A stretch of 17,352 nucleotides of DNA from Clostridia bacterium. Lineage in GTDB: Bacteria; Bacillota; Clostridia; Christensenellales; CAG-917. Position numbers and translations under genes: made by a program. Of the stretch, positions 5,136 to 12,833 are shown piece after piece (within the stretch, counting starts at the first letter, position 1; every line of letters begins with the position of its first letter). The stretch lies in assembly GCA_017500745.1 (NCBI GenBank), contig JAFVYE010000015.1, positions 1 through 17,352 on the forward strand. Direction: 5' to 3'. Below the pieces are notes generated by a model. That model was not told the DNA's origin, searched no databases, and saw only the letters and a list, made by a program, of their open reading frames with translations.

Positions 5136-5627
5136 TTAATTGTATGGAATGATTTTGACCTCGGTTGCTGTGTAGTCTGTTTCATCGGTGATGATGGCAA
5201 GGATTTGCGTTGCTTGCTCGGGGCTGAGCTCCTCTGTGCCCACAACCACGTTTACTCCACCATCTCCAATGGCAACAATTGCGTCCTCAAATCCCTTTGC
5301 TTTGATGAGGGTTTCAAGAGTAAGCTCCTGCTCCATGCGCATTACCAATGCAAGCTTTTGTTCCTCTGCAAGTGCCTTGCTTTCTGCTGATGCATCGGCT
5401 GATGCGATGATTGCGTCAAGATAGAGATACTCTGACTCTCTTGTGGAATCTCTATCACTACGATAGGTTGCAAAAAAGGTTTCTGTGACGGCATCGTCTG
5501 CGCTGGCAGGATTGTCCTTTAAAAGAAGTCTGTCATTGAGAGCCCAATTCAACACACCCGTGGCAACGAGAAGCACCACCATAACTGACAATACGATTGC
5601 TTTTTTTGTTCTGGATTTTATTTTCAT
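5136..5627 (-). CDS. spoIIIAH: Stage III sporulation protein AH
   Basis: Mother-cell half of the bridge across the intermembrane space of the engulfed forespore; in Bacillus subtilis it binds forespore SpoIIQ. The 163-residue protein has one N-terminal membrane segment (about residues 10-27, AIVLSVMVVLLVATGVLN), a charged linker, and a C-terminal YscJ/FliF-like ring-building domain (ELTLETLIKAKGFEDAIVAI...VNVVV...ELSPEQATQI). ATG 5627 is preceded by TCCTCCT on the plus strand (AGGAGGA, spacing about 4), the clearest ribosome site in the operon. The frame upstream of it lacks such support. It is somewhat shorter than the B. subtilis protein, mainly in the linker. Last gene of the operon. Its forespore partner gene is not in this window. 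Confidence 0.95.
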   Translation of the reverse strand: MKIKSRTKKAIVLSVMVVLLVATGVLNWALNDRLLLKDNPASADDAVTETFFATYRSDRDSTRESEYLYLDAIIASADASAESKALAEEQKLALVMRMEQELTLETLIKAKGFEDAIVAIGDGGVNVVVGTEELSPEQATQILAIITDETDYTATEVKIIPYN

Positions 5628-5640
5628 GATTCCTCCTATA

Positions 5641-6036
5641 TTATTCCATTTCATATACTTCTACAACGCCTTTGTCAACCCCCATTACTGTGGCCGTGGC
5701 GTTCAACAGTTTGAGCATCACAGATATGTCCTCTGCCCCTTCGGCAATCACAAGCACTCCTTTGACAGCGCCATCCTCTCTGACTATCATGGCCTGCACC
5801 TTGCCAACTCCTTCTATGTTGGAAAGCACGTTGGCAAGACGGGTTTCCTCCTCGTCCATAGTTCTGCTGGTGGAAGTAGATTTTTTGTCTACACCAGAGT
5901 ATATGAGGAGGGCTACGGCAATTATGATTGTCAAAGCAATTATGCCAATATTTTTCACGGATAGCACCCTCTTGACGTGTGGGTTCTCCCGCAATCTTTC
6001 TGTCAGGGTTGCGTGCCTTTGGTCAATCACTTCCAA
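5641..6036 (-). CDS. spoIIIAG: Stage III sporulation protein AG, compact form
   Basis: Ring-forming component of the spoIIIA channel, anchored in the mother-cell (outer forespore) membrane. This copy has 131 residues, against about 230 in B. subtilis. A cytoplasmic N-terminus and one membrane segment (about 30-47, IGIIALTIIIAVALLIYSG) precede a ring-building domain: ETRLANVLSNIEGVGKVQAMIV, then directly VKGVLVIAEGAEDISVMLKLLNATATVMGV...VEVYEM. The long insertion found between these halves in B. subtilis is missing. The start is TTG 6036, with GAGGTG about 5 nt upstream, or GTG 6030. It overlaps the end of spoIIIAF. The frame is clean, so the short length is not a frameshift. Confidence 0.93.
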   Translation of the reverse strand: MEVIDQRHATLTERLRENPHVKRVLSVKNIGIIALTIIIAVALLIYSGVDKKSTSTSRTMDEEETRLANVLSNIEGVGKVQAMIVREDGAVKGVLVIAEGAEDISVMLKLLNATATVMGVDKGVVEVYEME

Positions 6037-6496
6037 TCTTCACCTCTACTCTGCTCTCATCAATTCCTATGAGGTTTGCCACAAGGGCTCTCACCCTTGA
6101 TATATATGTATTCACGTCCTCCCCATCTATGCCTGAAAAATTGATTTTTACTTGCACGGCGTCAATCTCTCTCAAAATCCCCGATTTTGCGACAACTGTC
6201 ACTTGGCAAGTGTAGCCCTGTGCAACCAGCGTCCTCTCCACGCTGTCCTCAAGTGAATCTTCATAGTCATTGTGAACACCGTCTATGTATCCTTGATCAT
6301 AGGTGTACTCTGCCCCATCAAAAACAAGAGTGAAATCCCCGCCCAACAGCTTCGGCAAAGGAGCAACCACCACCAATATCACAAGCAAGGAAAACGCTCC
6401 TCGCACGTATTTGGTGGTTTGCCCATCCGGCAAAACAATTTCAAGGAGGAGCCCAAGACATATTATGCCAACTATTCCGCTGAGCCAAGCACTCAT
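6023..6496 (-). CDS. spoIIIAF: Stage III sporulation protein AF
   Basis: Membrane component of the SpoIIIA complex in the mother cell. The 157-residue protein starts MSAWLSGIVGIICLGLLLEIVLPDGQTTKYVRGAFSLLVILVVVAPL, which is two membrane segments around the family motif LPdG.t.KYv. An extracytoplasmic domain (about 55-157) with a ring-building-like fold follows, ending ...LIGIDESRVEVKIGSD. The ATG at 6496 is one base after the spoIIIAE stop. Shorter than B. subtilis SpoIIIAF (about 206), with the difference in the soluble domain. Confidence 0.95.
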   Translation of the reverse strand: MSAWLSGIVGIICLGLLLEIVLPDGQTTKYVRGAFSLLVILVVVAPLPKLLGGDFTLVFDGAEYTYDQGYIDGVHNDYEDSLEDSVERTLVAQGYTCQVTVVAKSGILREIDAVQVKINFSGIDGEDVNTYISRVRALVANLIGIDESRVEVKIGSD

Positions 6497-6497
6497 A

Positions 6498-7715
6498 TCA
6501 CACCACGTTGAAGGAGCCCACTATGAGCATTATCAGTACAAAAAACATAAACCCAACACCAGCAAGGGCGGACAGCAACAACGAGGTGTTGTCTGCAACT
6601 GACGTGAGCAAAGTGGACACTCTGTCATCACCTATGGGCTCTACCACCGCAGAAGCAAGACGCAATGACAAAGTGAATATGACAATTTTGAGCACAGGAA
6701 AAAGCACCACCCCAACAAGCACTATGACCGCCGTGTAGCCAAAGGCGTTTTTGACAAGCACAATGGATGCGCTGATGAGATCAAACCCGTCTGACAGATA
6801 TCCACCCAATATTGGCACGTAGCTTGACAAGGCAAACTTGGCTGCGTTGTAACCCACCTTGTCCATCACTCCTCCTGATATTCCACCCACAGTCAAAAAG
6901 GTGCCATACAGCCCGAACACTATGCCTATAAGCCAGCTTGACGCTGATTTGAGGATTTTGTTCATCTTGGTCAGCTTCACGTTTTTTGACAAATTGCCGA
7001 CAACAGCAAACACTACGGACGCCACAAAAGCGGGCAAAATCACTTTGGACACTATGCCCATCACTCCCCCTCCAAGCACCGCCATCATTGGTTGATAGGT
7101 GGCAACCCCCGTTGTGGAGCCAAGCCCCGCCAAAAGCGTGAGTAACACCGGGAAAACCCCCTCTGCAAAGGCAGTCATATCCCCTATGGTGCCTGCGGTG
7201 GTTTTGACAACTGACACAACTGCAGAACTCAACACAACCACCACCACTCCGTAGCATACAACGTGGACAATCTCAGTTGTGCCCGTCTTTTGAAAGTTTG
7301 ACGTCATGCCAGACAGCATGCTTTTGAGCAGAGATACGGCAATTATTGTGAGCACAGCTGGGAGAAACCCTGCAAAATACTTGCCCAATGACTGCAATAG
7401 TGCGCGGGCAAAGTTTTCAAAAAAGTTGTCTGTGTTGCCCTCGGTCAGCCCGTGAATGAACTCCTTTAAATCATGAAAACCTATGGCAGATTTCTGCTCA
7501 TCTTCAAGGGAGGACAAAAACTCCTCAAACAAGTCTGTGTCAAGGGAGTCAATGCGATTTTGCGTGTTGGTGTAAAGCTGTCCAAGCACTTCATCAACGC
7601 TTTCGTTGTCCTCTTTTGCCTCTGCAATGCCGTCACAAGACAAAGCAACGGCAGACACAACCGCCGCCACAATAAAGAGAACTATTTGTATAGTGCGTCC
7701 TTTTGTCCTCGTCAT
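6498..7715 (-). CDS. spoIIIAE: Stage III sporulation protein AE
   Basis: Large polytopic membrane protein of the SpoIIIA channel. The 405-residue length matches the family (about 400). An N-terminal signal-like segment (TIQIVLFIVAAVVSAVALS, about residues 9-27) precedes an acidic soluble region. About seven hydrophobic segments follow, including FLPAVLTIIAVSLLKSML, VVCYGVVVVVLSSAVVSVV, FPVLLTLLAGLGSTTG and a C-terminal FMFFVLIMLIVGS. The SGGVMDKVGYNAAKFALSSYVPILGGYLSDGFDLI region is strongly conserved in SpoIIIAE. ATG 7715 overlaps the spoIIIAD stop as ATGA. An open extension to 7829 only overlaps spoIIIAD and does not look like protein. Confidence 0.96.
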   Translation of the reverse strand: MTRTKGRTIQIVLFIVAAVVSAVALSCDGIAEAKEDNESVDEVLGQLYTNTQNRIDSLDTDLFEEFLSSLEDEQKSAIGFHDLKEFIHGLTEGNTDNFFENFARALLQSLGKYFAGFLPAVLTIIAVSLLKSMLSGMTSNFQKTGTTEIVHVVCYGVVVVVLSSAVVSVVKTTAGTIGDMTAFAEGVFPVLLTLLAGLGSTTGVATYQPMMAVLGGGVMGIVSKVILPAFVASVVFAVVGNLSKNVKLTKMNKILKSASSWLIGIVFGLYGTFLTVGGISGGVMDKVGYNAAKFALSSYVPILGGYLSDGFDLISASIVLVKNAFGYTAVIVLVGVVLFPVLKIVIFTLSLRLASAVVEPIGDDRVSTLLTSVADNTSLLLSALAGVGFMFFVLIMLIVGSFNVV

Positions 7716-8101
7716 ACAAGATTTACAAGTTCTCCTACCACGTCTATCAATGCAGAAACAATGGATATGCTCATGGCAAATATGGTGAGTTTGCCTCCAA
7801 ACTGCAATTTTTGAGCAATAGATCCACATCCTGCGTCTGTGGCAATTGATGCGGAGTACTCCGTGAGATATCCTATGCCTATGATTTTGAGCACCGCTGA
7901 AAACACACTCTCGTCCACTCCGCTCTTTTTGACAACGTTGTCAAAGGACAAAATCACGTCCTGCAGGGTGGACAACAAAATCACCACCATTATGACGCCT
8001 GTGGCTATTGTGGCAAACACGGCAAACTCGGGCTTGGCAGACCGCAACATCAGCACCACCACTACCCCAATGATTGAAATGGCAATGAGCTTGAAAATCA
8101 T
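7712..8101 (-). CDS. spoIIIAD: Stage III sporulation protein AD
   Basis: Small integral membrane protein of the SpoIIIA complex, paralogous to SpoIIIAC. It has 129 residues (B. subtilis 133), with membrane segments near residues 2-19, 27-45 and 106-127. The conserved central segment is VFSAVLKIIGIGYLTEYSASIATDAGCGSIAQKLQFGGKL. ATG 8101 overlaps the spoIIIAC stop as ATGA, and its own stop overlaps spoIIIAE the same way. Its exact role in channel assembly is not established. Confidence 0.96.
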   Translation of the reverse strand: MIFKLIAISIIGVVVVLMLRSAKPEFAVFATIATGVIMVVILLSTLQDVILSFDNVVKKSGVDESVFSAVLKIIGIGYLTEYSASIATDAGCGSIAQKLQFGGKLTIFAMSISIVSALIDVVGELVNLV

Positions 8102-8298
8102 GAGTACAAGGACAGCAATGATTTGATGGTGTCAAAAAGTCCGCTTATCATGTCTATGACAAGGACAATCACCACAATTAGTCCAGCAAGGGTTGCAAAA
8201 GTGGCAACGTCATCTCGGTCGCTCTTTTTGAGGATTACGCTGACCACCGCAGTCAAAATGCCTATCCCTGCAATTTTCAAAATGATGTCAACACCCAT
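8098..8298 (-). CDS. spoIIIAC: Stage III sporulation protein AC
   Basis: A 66-residue membrane protein with two hydrophobic segments (IILKIAGIGILTAVVSVIL and ATLAGLIVVIVLVIDMI), matching the family's length of about 68. I chose ATG 8298 (MGVDIILKIAGIG) because family members begin MGVD. An in-frame GTG at 8304 follows the spoIIIAB stop directly but has no ribosome site. The stop overlaps spoIIIAD as ATGA. Confidence 0.95.
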   Translation of the reverse strand: MGVDIILKIAGIGILTAVVSVILKKSDRDDVATFATLAGLIVVIVLVIDMISGLFDTIKSLLSLYS

Positions 8299-8304
8299 GT
8301 TCAC

Positions 8305-8811
8305 CTACCATAGCACCACCATTATGGCAATGCCCAAAAGCACCAGAAGTTTGAAATATGTTGCTCCTTTCTTTTTCAAGTTTTCTTCTGCAATGTTTTG
8401 TCTGTTTTGAATTGCTTTTTCAAAGTTGTCAACAATGACCTTTTGTTCATTTAGGTCAGACTTGCCAAGAGATTGAAAAAGGTGCAAAACCTCCTCCTTT
8501 TCCACTCGGCTCATGTGAGCATAATCCCACTTTTCTACGTCACGCTCAAACTTGCCCTTGCTGTTGAGCTCTGTGACGTACTCCTTTATAAGATCTACTG
8601 CCTGCCCTTTGCGTCCCTCAACGTATCTTGGCACAAACTCTGTGAGGGGAGTTTTCATCAAGGTGATTTCATTGCGGAACTCCCTCAAAAACTCTGCCAT
8701 ACCCTTGAAAAAATCCACTTTTTGTGCGTATCCTCGCTTTATGAGCAAACCAATGTATGAAGATATGAGAGCAAGCAGTCCCCCTGCCACCACACGAAAT
8801 ACGTCACCCAC
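8305..8811 (-). CDS. spoIIIAB: Stage III sporulation protein AB
   Basis: A 168-residue protein (B. subtilis 171) of the SpoIIIA complex, related to type II secretion GspF-like membrane proteins. An N-terminal membrane segment (VVAGGLLALISSYIGLLI) precedes a long helical cytoplasmic region (FFKGMAEFLREFRNEITLMKTPLTEF...VEKEEVLHLFQSLGKSDLNEQ) and a C-terminal membrane segment (YFKLLVLLGIAIMVVLW). The start is GTG 8811, preceded by GAGGTG with about 5 nt spacing, inside the last codons of spoIIIAA (8-nt overlap). Confidence 0.96.
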   Translation of the reverse strand: MGDVFRVVAGGLLALISSYIGLLIKRGYAQKVDFFKGMAEFLREFRNEITLMKTPLTEFVPRYVEGRKGQAVDLIKEYVTELNSKGKFERDVEKWDYAHMSRVEKEEVLHLFQSLGKSDLNEQKVIVDNFEKAIQNRQNIAEENLKKKGATYFKLLVLLGIAIMVVLW

Positions 8812-9637
8812 AATCCACCTCTACTATTCTGCCAACCGGTGCCAACGTGACAAGCACTTGAAAGCATTGAAGAAGTCCGTCAAACTCCTTGTGCCTTTTG
8901 AGCTCTTCAACCCCTTTGCCATGGACGGAGGCAAACACTTTTACACCCGCCCTCTCCAAATCCTTTATGGCTGAAATTTCTATTGATGAAAATATTTCAT
9001 CCGTCACAACAACTTCGGGAGATAAACTGCGCAGTCCAAAGGCATACGCCACACTTTTTTTGACTCCTCCAAGGACGTCACTCTCCCCAAGGTCAAGACT
9101 GCTGTCCACTCCCCCAAACTCATATCTTTCATCTATGACCAAGGTGTTGTGCTTTGCACTCACTTGCCTTGCAAGATCACGAAGTATGGTGGTTTTGCCC
9201 GCTCCCGGTGGAGATATTACCAGCACGGATTTCAACTCCTGCCCTGCCACCAATGGCATTATGCTGTCTGCACAGCCCGTCACGCTGTGTGGTATTCGCA
9301 ATACAAGAGAGTTGACGTCTTTGATGGTGATGAGCTTGTCACCATCCACAACCCCTTTGCCAGCCACGCCAATGCGTATTCCACCCTTTGTGAGATATCC
9401 TTGGGTCAGCTGGTCGTTGACGGCATAGATTGAGTGGCCTGTGGCAATGCCCAACACCCTGTCCACGTCCTCTCTTGTGACAACGTACACCCCTGCCTCT
9501 GTTTTGACGTGATGACGCTCCTCTCTTTGACAAACCACAAGGGGCTTGTCCACGCGAAGTCTAATTTCGGTGATAGAGCTTTCTTGAAAGGAGGACAACA
9601 CCCTCTTGAGCCGTCCATCTACGAGGCCTTGAAACAT
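8804..9637 (-). CDS. spoIIIAA: Stage III sporulation protein AA (ATPase)
   Basis: Secretion-type ATPase thought to power the SpoIIIA channel from the mother-cell side. It has Walker A SPPGAGKTT (about residues 142-150), Walker B VVVTDEI (about 209-215) and GGIRIGVAGKGV and SLVLRIP before the P-loop, as in the family. I chose ATG 9637 (277 aa) because the distance to the conserved EIRLR then resembles B. subtilis; the frame also has TTG 9682 and GTG 9676. None of these has a well-placed ribosome site: GGGAGAGGAG lies 15 nt before the ATG. First gene of the operon, with two hairpin terminators between it and efp, so it needs its own promoter, in B. subtilis a sigma-E one. Confidence 0.94.
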   Translation of the reverse strand: MFQGLVDGRLKRVLSSFQESSITEIRLRVDKPLVVCQREERHHVKTEAGVYVVTREDVDRVLGIATGHSIYAVNDQLTQGYLTKGGIRIGVAGKGVVDGDKLITIKDVNSLVLRIPHSVTGCADSIMPLVAGQELKSVLVISPPGAGKTTILRDLARQVSAKHNTLVIDERYEFGGVDSSLDLGESDVLGGVKKSVAYAFGLRSLSPEVVVTDEIFSSIEISAIKDLERAGVKVFASVHGKGVEELKRHKEFDGLLQCFQVLVTLAPVGRIVEVDCG

Positions 9638-9642
9638 ACTAA

Positions 9643-9671
9643 AGAATATGTGCTCCTCTCCCTGTAAATTC
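9643..9671 (-). promoter_or_regulatory. Tentative sigma-E-like promoter for spoIIIA
   Basis: On the minus strand GAATTTA (9671-9665), 14 nt, then CATATTCT (9650-9643) resemble the B. subtilis sigma-E consensus (about 6/7 and 5/8 from memory). The -10-like element ends 6 nt before the chosen spoIIIAA ATG, which would give a nearly leaderless mRNA and leave the upstream purine-rich site untranscribed. This is a weak by-eye match. Confidence 0.2.
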
Positions 9672-9703
9672 AACACCGACAAAGCAAGACAAAATCTGTC
9701 ATG

Positions 9704-9734
9704 GCAAAAAACTCAACCCGTGACAAAGTTGAGT
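9704..9734 (-). terminator. Terminator-like hairpin upstream of spoIIIAA
   Basis: On the minus strand ACTCAAC (9734-9728) pairs with GTTGAGT (9717-9711) around a 10-nt loop, followed immediately by TTTTT. It is the second terminator after efp, or an attenuator if a spoIIIA promoter lies farther upstream. Confidence 0.65.
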
Positions 9735-9798
9735 CGTTGAACAAAATCTGCGATGTATATATTGTAAACTTATATAAGAAAAATAATATATAATTTTG

Positions 9799-9822
9799 TC
9801 GCGCGCTCGCACGGGTGCGCGA
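9799..9822. other. GC-rich imperfect palindrome in an AT-rich gap
   Basis: TCGCGC (9799-9804) and GCGCGA (9817-9822) are inverted repeats enclosing a second small hairpin CGCA-CGGG-TGCG. The 24-nt block is almost all G and C between AT-rich flanks, directly beyond the efp terminator. Function unknown. Confidence 0.6.
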
Positions 9823-9851
9823 AAAATAAAAAACCCACTCTTGCGAGTGGG
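9822..9851 (-). terminator. Terminator of the rny-peptidase-efp unit
   Basis: On the minus strand CCCACTC (9851-9845) pairs with GAGTGGG (9840-9834) around GCAA, followed by TTTTTTATTTTT. It starts about 22 nt after the efp stop codon. Confidence 0.93.
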
Positions 9852-9873
9852 CATTTTATGAACACAGGATGTG

Positions 9874-10437
9874 TTAGACACGTGACATATATTCGCCTGT
9901 TCTTGTGTCAATACGGATGGTGTCGCCTTCGTTTACGAACATAGGAACCATAAGTTCATAGCCAGTTTCAACGGTTGCGGGTTTGGTTGCGTTGGTTGCT
10001 GTGTTGCCAATTGCTGCGGGTTCACAAATGGTGATGAGAAGTTCAACAAAGTTTTCGGGTTCAACTGAGAAAGGTGATCCTTGGAAGAACTTCATCTTGA
10101 CTGTGCCGTTTTCCTTGACAAATTGGAGTGCATCTTCAACTTGGCTGTGGTTGAGAGGAATTTGCTCATAGGTTTCCTTGTCCATGAAGTAGTAGAATTC
10201 GCCATCGGTGTAGAGATATTCCATTTCCTTTGTTTCAATGTGAGCAAGTTCAAGTTTATCAGTGGGGTTGAAGGTGTTTTCAAGAGTTCTGCCATCAACG
10301 ACGTTTTTCATTTTTGTACGAACGAATGCTGCGCCCTTGCCGGGTTTGACGTGTTGGAACTCAACAATGGTCATGATTTTGCCTTCATACAAAAAGGTTA
10401 CGCCTTTTCTGATGTCGCCTGCCATAATTTGTGCCAT
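9874..10437 (-). CDS. efp: Translation elongation factor P
   Basis: Cytoplasmic factor that binds ribosomes stalled at consecutive prolines and helps peptide-bond formation. The 187-residue length is normal. Its three beta-barrel domains are recognisable: an N-terminal KOW-like domain with the loop KPGKGAAF, whose lysine 34 is the residue modified in many bacteria; a middle domain with FYYFMDKETYEQIPL; and a C-terminal domain with ETGYELMVPMFVNEGDTIRIDTRTGEYMSRV. AGGAGA lies 7 nt before ATG 10437. A TATAAT at 10472-10467 has no good -35 at normal spacing, so efp is probably read mainly from the rny promoter. efp directly upstream of spoIIIA is a common Firmicutes arrangement. Confidence 0.98.
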   Translation of the reverse strand: MAQIMAGDIRKGVTFLYEGKIMTIVEFQHVKPGKGAAFVRTKMKNVVDGRTLENTFNPTDKLELAHIETKEMEYLYTDGEFYYFMDKETYEQIPLNHSQVEDALQFVKENGTVKMKFFQGSPFSVEPENFVELLITICEPAAIGNTATNATKPATVETGYELMVPMFVNEGDTIRIDTRTGEYMSRV

Positions 10438-10475
10438 AATAATTTCTCCTGTAATTGAATTTCTATATTATATTT

Positions 10476-11177
10476 TTATTTGATTGTGATGAGTTCAACG
10501 GGTTGACGGCTCATAGGGCCTTTGGTGCCAACGATGATCATGTTTTCAATGCGAACGCCAAGTCTATCTTGCAGATAGATGCCGGGCTCAATGGTGATCA
10601 CTTCTCCCTCCTTCAAAACCTCGTCACTGCGAGGATTGACTGTGGGTTTCTCGTGGATTTCGGTGCCTACGCCATGGCCTGTGCCGTGAATGTAGTTGTC
10701 ACCATAGCCACAAAGTGCAATATAGTCACGGGTGAGAGCGTCAACTGCCTTGCAACTTGCGCCTGCCTTGACTCCATCCATGCCAAGCTTGTATGCCTTC
10801 AAGACGATTTCATAAACCTTGCGTTGCTCATCAGAGATGTCGCCGTATGCCATGGTGCGTGTAAAGTCTGAACAATAGCCATCGTAAATTGCGCCCATAT
10901 CAATGGTGATGAGGTCCCCCCATTTGAGCTTAGTGTCGGTGGGAACGTGATGGGGTTCACATCCGCCTGCACCAAAAGCAACTATTGTGTCAAAGGACAC
11001 GTCACTTCCGCCAAGTTCAAGGACTTTTGCTTTGATTTTGTCGGCGATTTCAATCTCGGTGACTCCTGCTTTGAGCTGGCCAAGGATGTAATCAAACACG
11101 TCATCAATGATTTCCGCTGCTTTACGGATTTTTGCTATTTCTTCTGCGGTTTTGACTGTTGTAAGGTTATTTTGCAT
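10476..11177 (-). CDS. Xaa-Pro peptidase-like M24 protein lacking the N-terminal domain
   Basis: Metallopeptidase of family M24 with a pita-bread fold. All five metal ligands are present: D93 (ITIDMG), D104 (CSDFTRT), H168 (GTGHGVG), E197 (TIEPGIY) and E211 (VRIENM). The PHHVPTD and GTEIHEKP segments are of the aminopeptidase P/prolidase type rather than methionine aminopeptidase. At 233 residues it is the catalytic domain alone; the creatinase N-terminal domain of typical 350-residue PepP/PepQ is absent. The ATG at 11177 lies within the last codons of rny (11-nt overlap), so no N-terminal portion was missed. No ribosome site is visible, suggesting coupling to rny. The cleavage of X-Pro bonds is inferred from motifs. 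Confidence 0.85.
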   Translation of the reverse strand: MQNNLTTVKTAEEIAKIRKAAEIIDDVFDYILGQLKAGVTEIEIADKIKAKVLELGGSDVSFDTIVAFGAGGCEPHHVPTDTKLKWGDLITIDMGAIYDGYCSDFTRTMAYGDISDEQRKVYEIVLKAYKLGMDGVKAGASCKAVDALTRDYIALCGYGDNYIHGTGHGVGTEIHEKPTVNPRSDEVLKEGEVITIEPGIYLQDRLGVRIENMIIVGTKGPMSRQPVELITIK

Positions 11178-12783
11178 ATTCTATACTTCTCACTTCACGG
11201 ATTACGTTGACTTTGATTTGGCCGGGATATTCAAGCTCGTTTTCAAGCTTCTCTGCAATTTCTTTTGCAAGGAACACAGTTGCTTCATCATTGACCTGTT
11301 CGGGCTTGACAAGAACACGGATTTCTCTGCCAGCTTGCACAGCAAAGGTTTGATCAACGCCTTCAAATGACTTGGCAATGACTTCAAGCTTTTCAATACG
11401 CTTGACGTAGTTTTCAAGGGACTCACGTCTTGCGCCGGGACGGGCTGATGAAATGGCGTCTGCTGCTTGCACCAACACCGCAGAGATTGTTTCGGGCTCT
11501 ACGTCGTTGTGGTGGGCTGCAATTGCATGGATGACTTCGCCGTTTTCACGATACTTTTTGGCAAGATCAACACCGATTTGAATGTGTGTGCCTTCAACCT
11601 CATGGTCTATGGCCTTGCCGATGTCATGGAGCAGACCTGCTCTCTTTGCCACTCTGGGATCAATGCCCAACTCTTGCGCCATGAGTGATGCAAGATAGGA
11701 CACCTCAAGGGAGTGTTTGAGCACGTTTTGTCCATAACTTGTACGATATTTGAGTCTGCCAAGGATTTTGACGATTTCGGGATGGACTCCGTGAAGGCCT
11801 GCTTCAAACACTGCTTCTTCACCGGCTTCCTTGATGCCTGCTTCAACTTCCTTGCGGACTTTTTCTGCAACTTCTTCAATGCGGGCGGGGTGGATGCGTC
11901 CGTCTGCAATGAGCTTTTCAAGTGTGAGGCGAGCAATTTCTCTCCTCACGGGATCAAAACTTGAAAGTGTGATGACGTCAGGGGTGTCGTCAATGATAAG
12001 GTCTACACCGGTGGCAGATTCAAGGGCACGGATATTGCGGCCCATTCTGCCAATGATTCTGCCCTTCATTTCATCGCCGGGGAGTGCAACAACTGAAACG
12101 GTGTTTTCTGTTGCATGGTCCGCAGCGCAACGTTGAATTGCAAGACCAATAATGTTTTGTGCCTCCTTCACTGCGTTGTCCTTGACTTCTGCAATGAGGT
12201 GCTTTGCTTCGGCTGAAGCACGCTTTTTGACGCCTTCAAGAAGTGCGTCCTTGAGCTCTTGTGAGGCCTCTTCCTTGGTCATGCCAGCAACACGCTCAAG
12301 TTCCTTTTGGACGCTTTCTTGTGCCACGTTGAGTTCTTGCTCAACTGCCTTCAAGCGTTCCTTGTTTTCTTCAAGGGCTTTTTGTGCCTTGTCAAGATCG
12401 TCAATCTTTCTGTCAAGGGTCTGCTCTTTTTTGTCAAGAGAGTCCTCTTTCTTTTCAAGAGCGGCTTCCTTTTGGGCAAGACGATTTTCTGTGCGTTGCC
12501 AATCGGCTCTGCGTTCCTTGGTTTCCTTTTCAAACTCAGAACGCATTCTGTTTTGTTGTTCTTTTGCTTCAAGCAGGCCATCCTTGCGGATGTCTTTTGC
12601 TTCAAGATTTGCTTCTTCTATGATTCTTGCTGCTTCTCTCTTTGCCACGCCAATTTTGTTTTGTGAATATAATCTATACACAAATAGCCCAATCACTGCG
12701 CCTACTACGAGGGTTGCAATGGCTATTCCAACAACAGGACCGGCGTCAAGTGCAGCAAGCAAAGTAAATAAATTGCTTGTCAT
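11167..12783 (-). CDS. rny: Ribonuclease Y
   Basis: Membrane-anchored endoribonuclease that starts decay of many mRNAs in Firmicutes. An N-terminal membrane segment (about 17-38, VVGIAIATLVVGAVIGLFVY) is followed by a long coiled coil (about 45-205), a KH domain with GRIIGRMGRNIRALE (about 242-256), and an HD domain with LLHDIGKAIDHE (H387-D388) and HAIAAHHND. Length 538 residues, slightly above the usual 520. The start is ATG 12783, with GGAGGT 5 nt upstream; an adjacent in-frame GTG at 12786 is too close to that site. It is the first gene after a strong promoter, with the peptidase gene overlapping its 3' end. Confidence 0.97.
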   Translation of the reverse strand: MTSNLFTLLAALDAGPVVGIAIATLVVGAVIGLFVYRLYSQNKIGVAKREAARIIEEANLEAKDIRKDGLLEAKEQQNRMRSEFEKETKERRADWQRTENRLAQKEAALEKKEDSLDKKEQTLDRKIDDLDKAQKALEENKERLKAVEQELNVAQESVQKELERVAGMTKEEASQELKDALLEGVKKRASAEAKHLIAEVKDNAVKEAQNIIGLAIQRCAADHATENTVSVVALPGDEMKGRIIGRMGRNIRALESATGVDLIIDDTPDVITLSSFDPVRREIARLTLEKLIADGRIHPARIEEVAEKVRKEVEAGIKEAGEEAVFEAGLHGVHPEIVKILGRLKYRTSYGQNVLKHSLEVSYLASLMAQELGIDPRVAKRAGLLHDIGKAIDHEVEGTHIQIGVDLAKKYRENGEVIHAIAAHHNDVEPETISAVLVQAADAISSARPGARRESLENYVKRIEKLEVIAKSFEGVDQTFAVQAGREIRVLVKPEQVNDEATVFLAKEIAEKLENELEYPGQIKVNVIREVRSIEYAK

Positions 12784-12833
12784 CACTGACCTCCATTTAT
12801 ATAATCAAGTGGGCTTTGCCCCTTGTTATCAAC

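Noticed and set aside
6781..7257. A 158-codon minus-strand frame inside spoIIIAE
   Set aside because: It is a shadow of spoIIIAE in another frame with a low-complexity Cys/Gly-rich translation and no ribosome site.
7716..7829. N-terminal extension of SpoIIIAE by 38 residues
   Set aside because: It overlaps spoIIIAD in another frame, has no ribosome site, and its Cys/His-rich peptide is unlike the family. The ATGA overlap at 7715-7712 gives a natural start.
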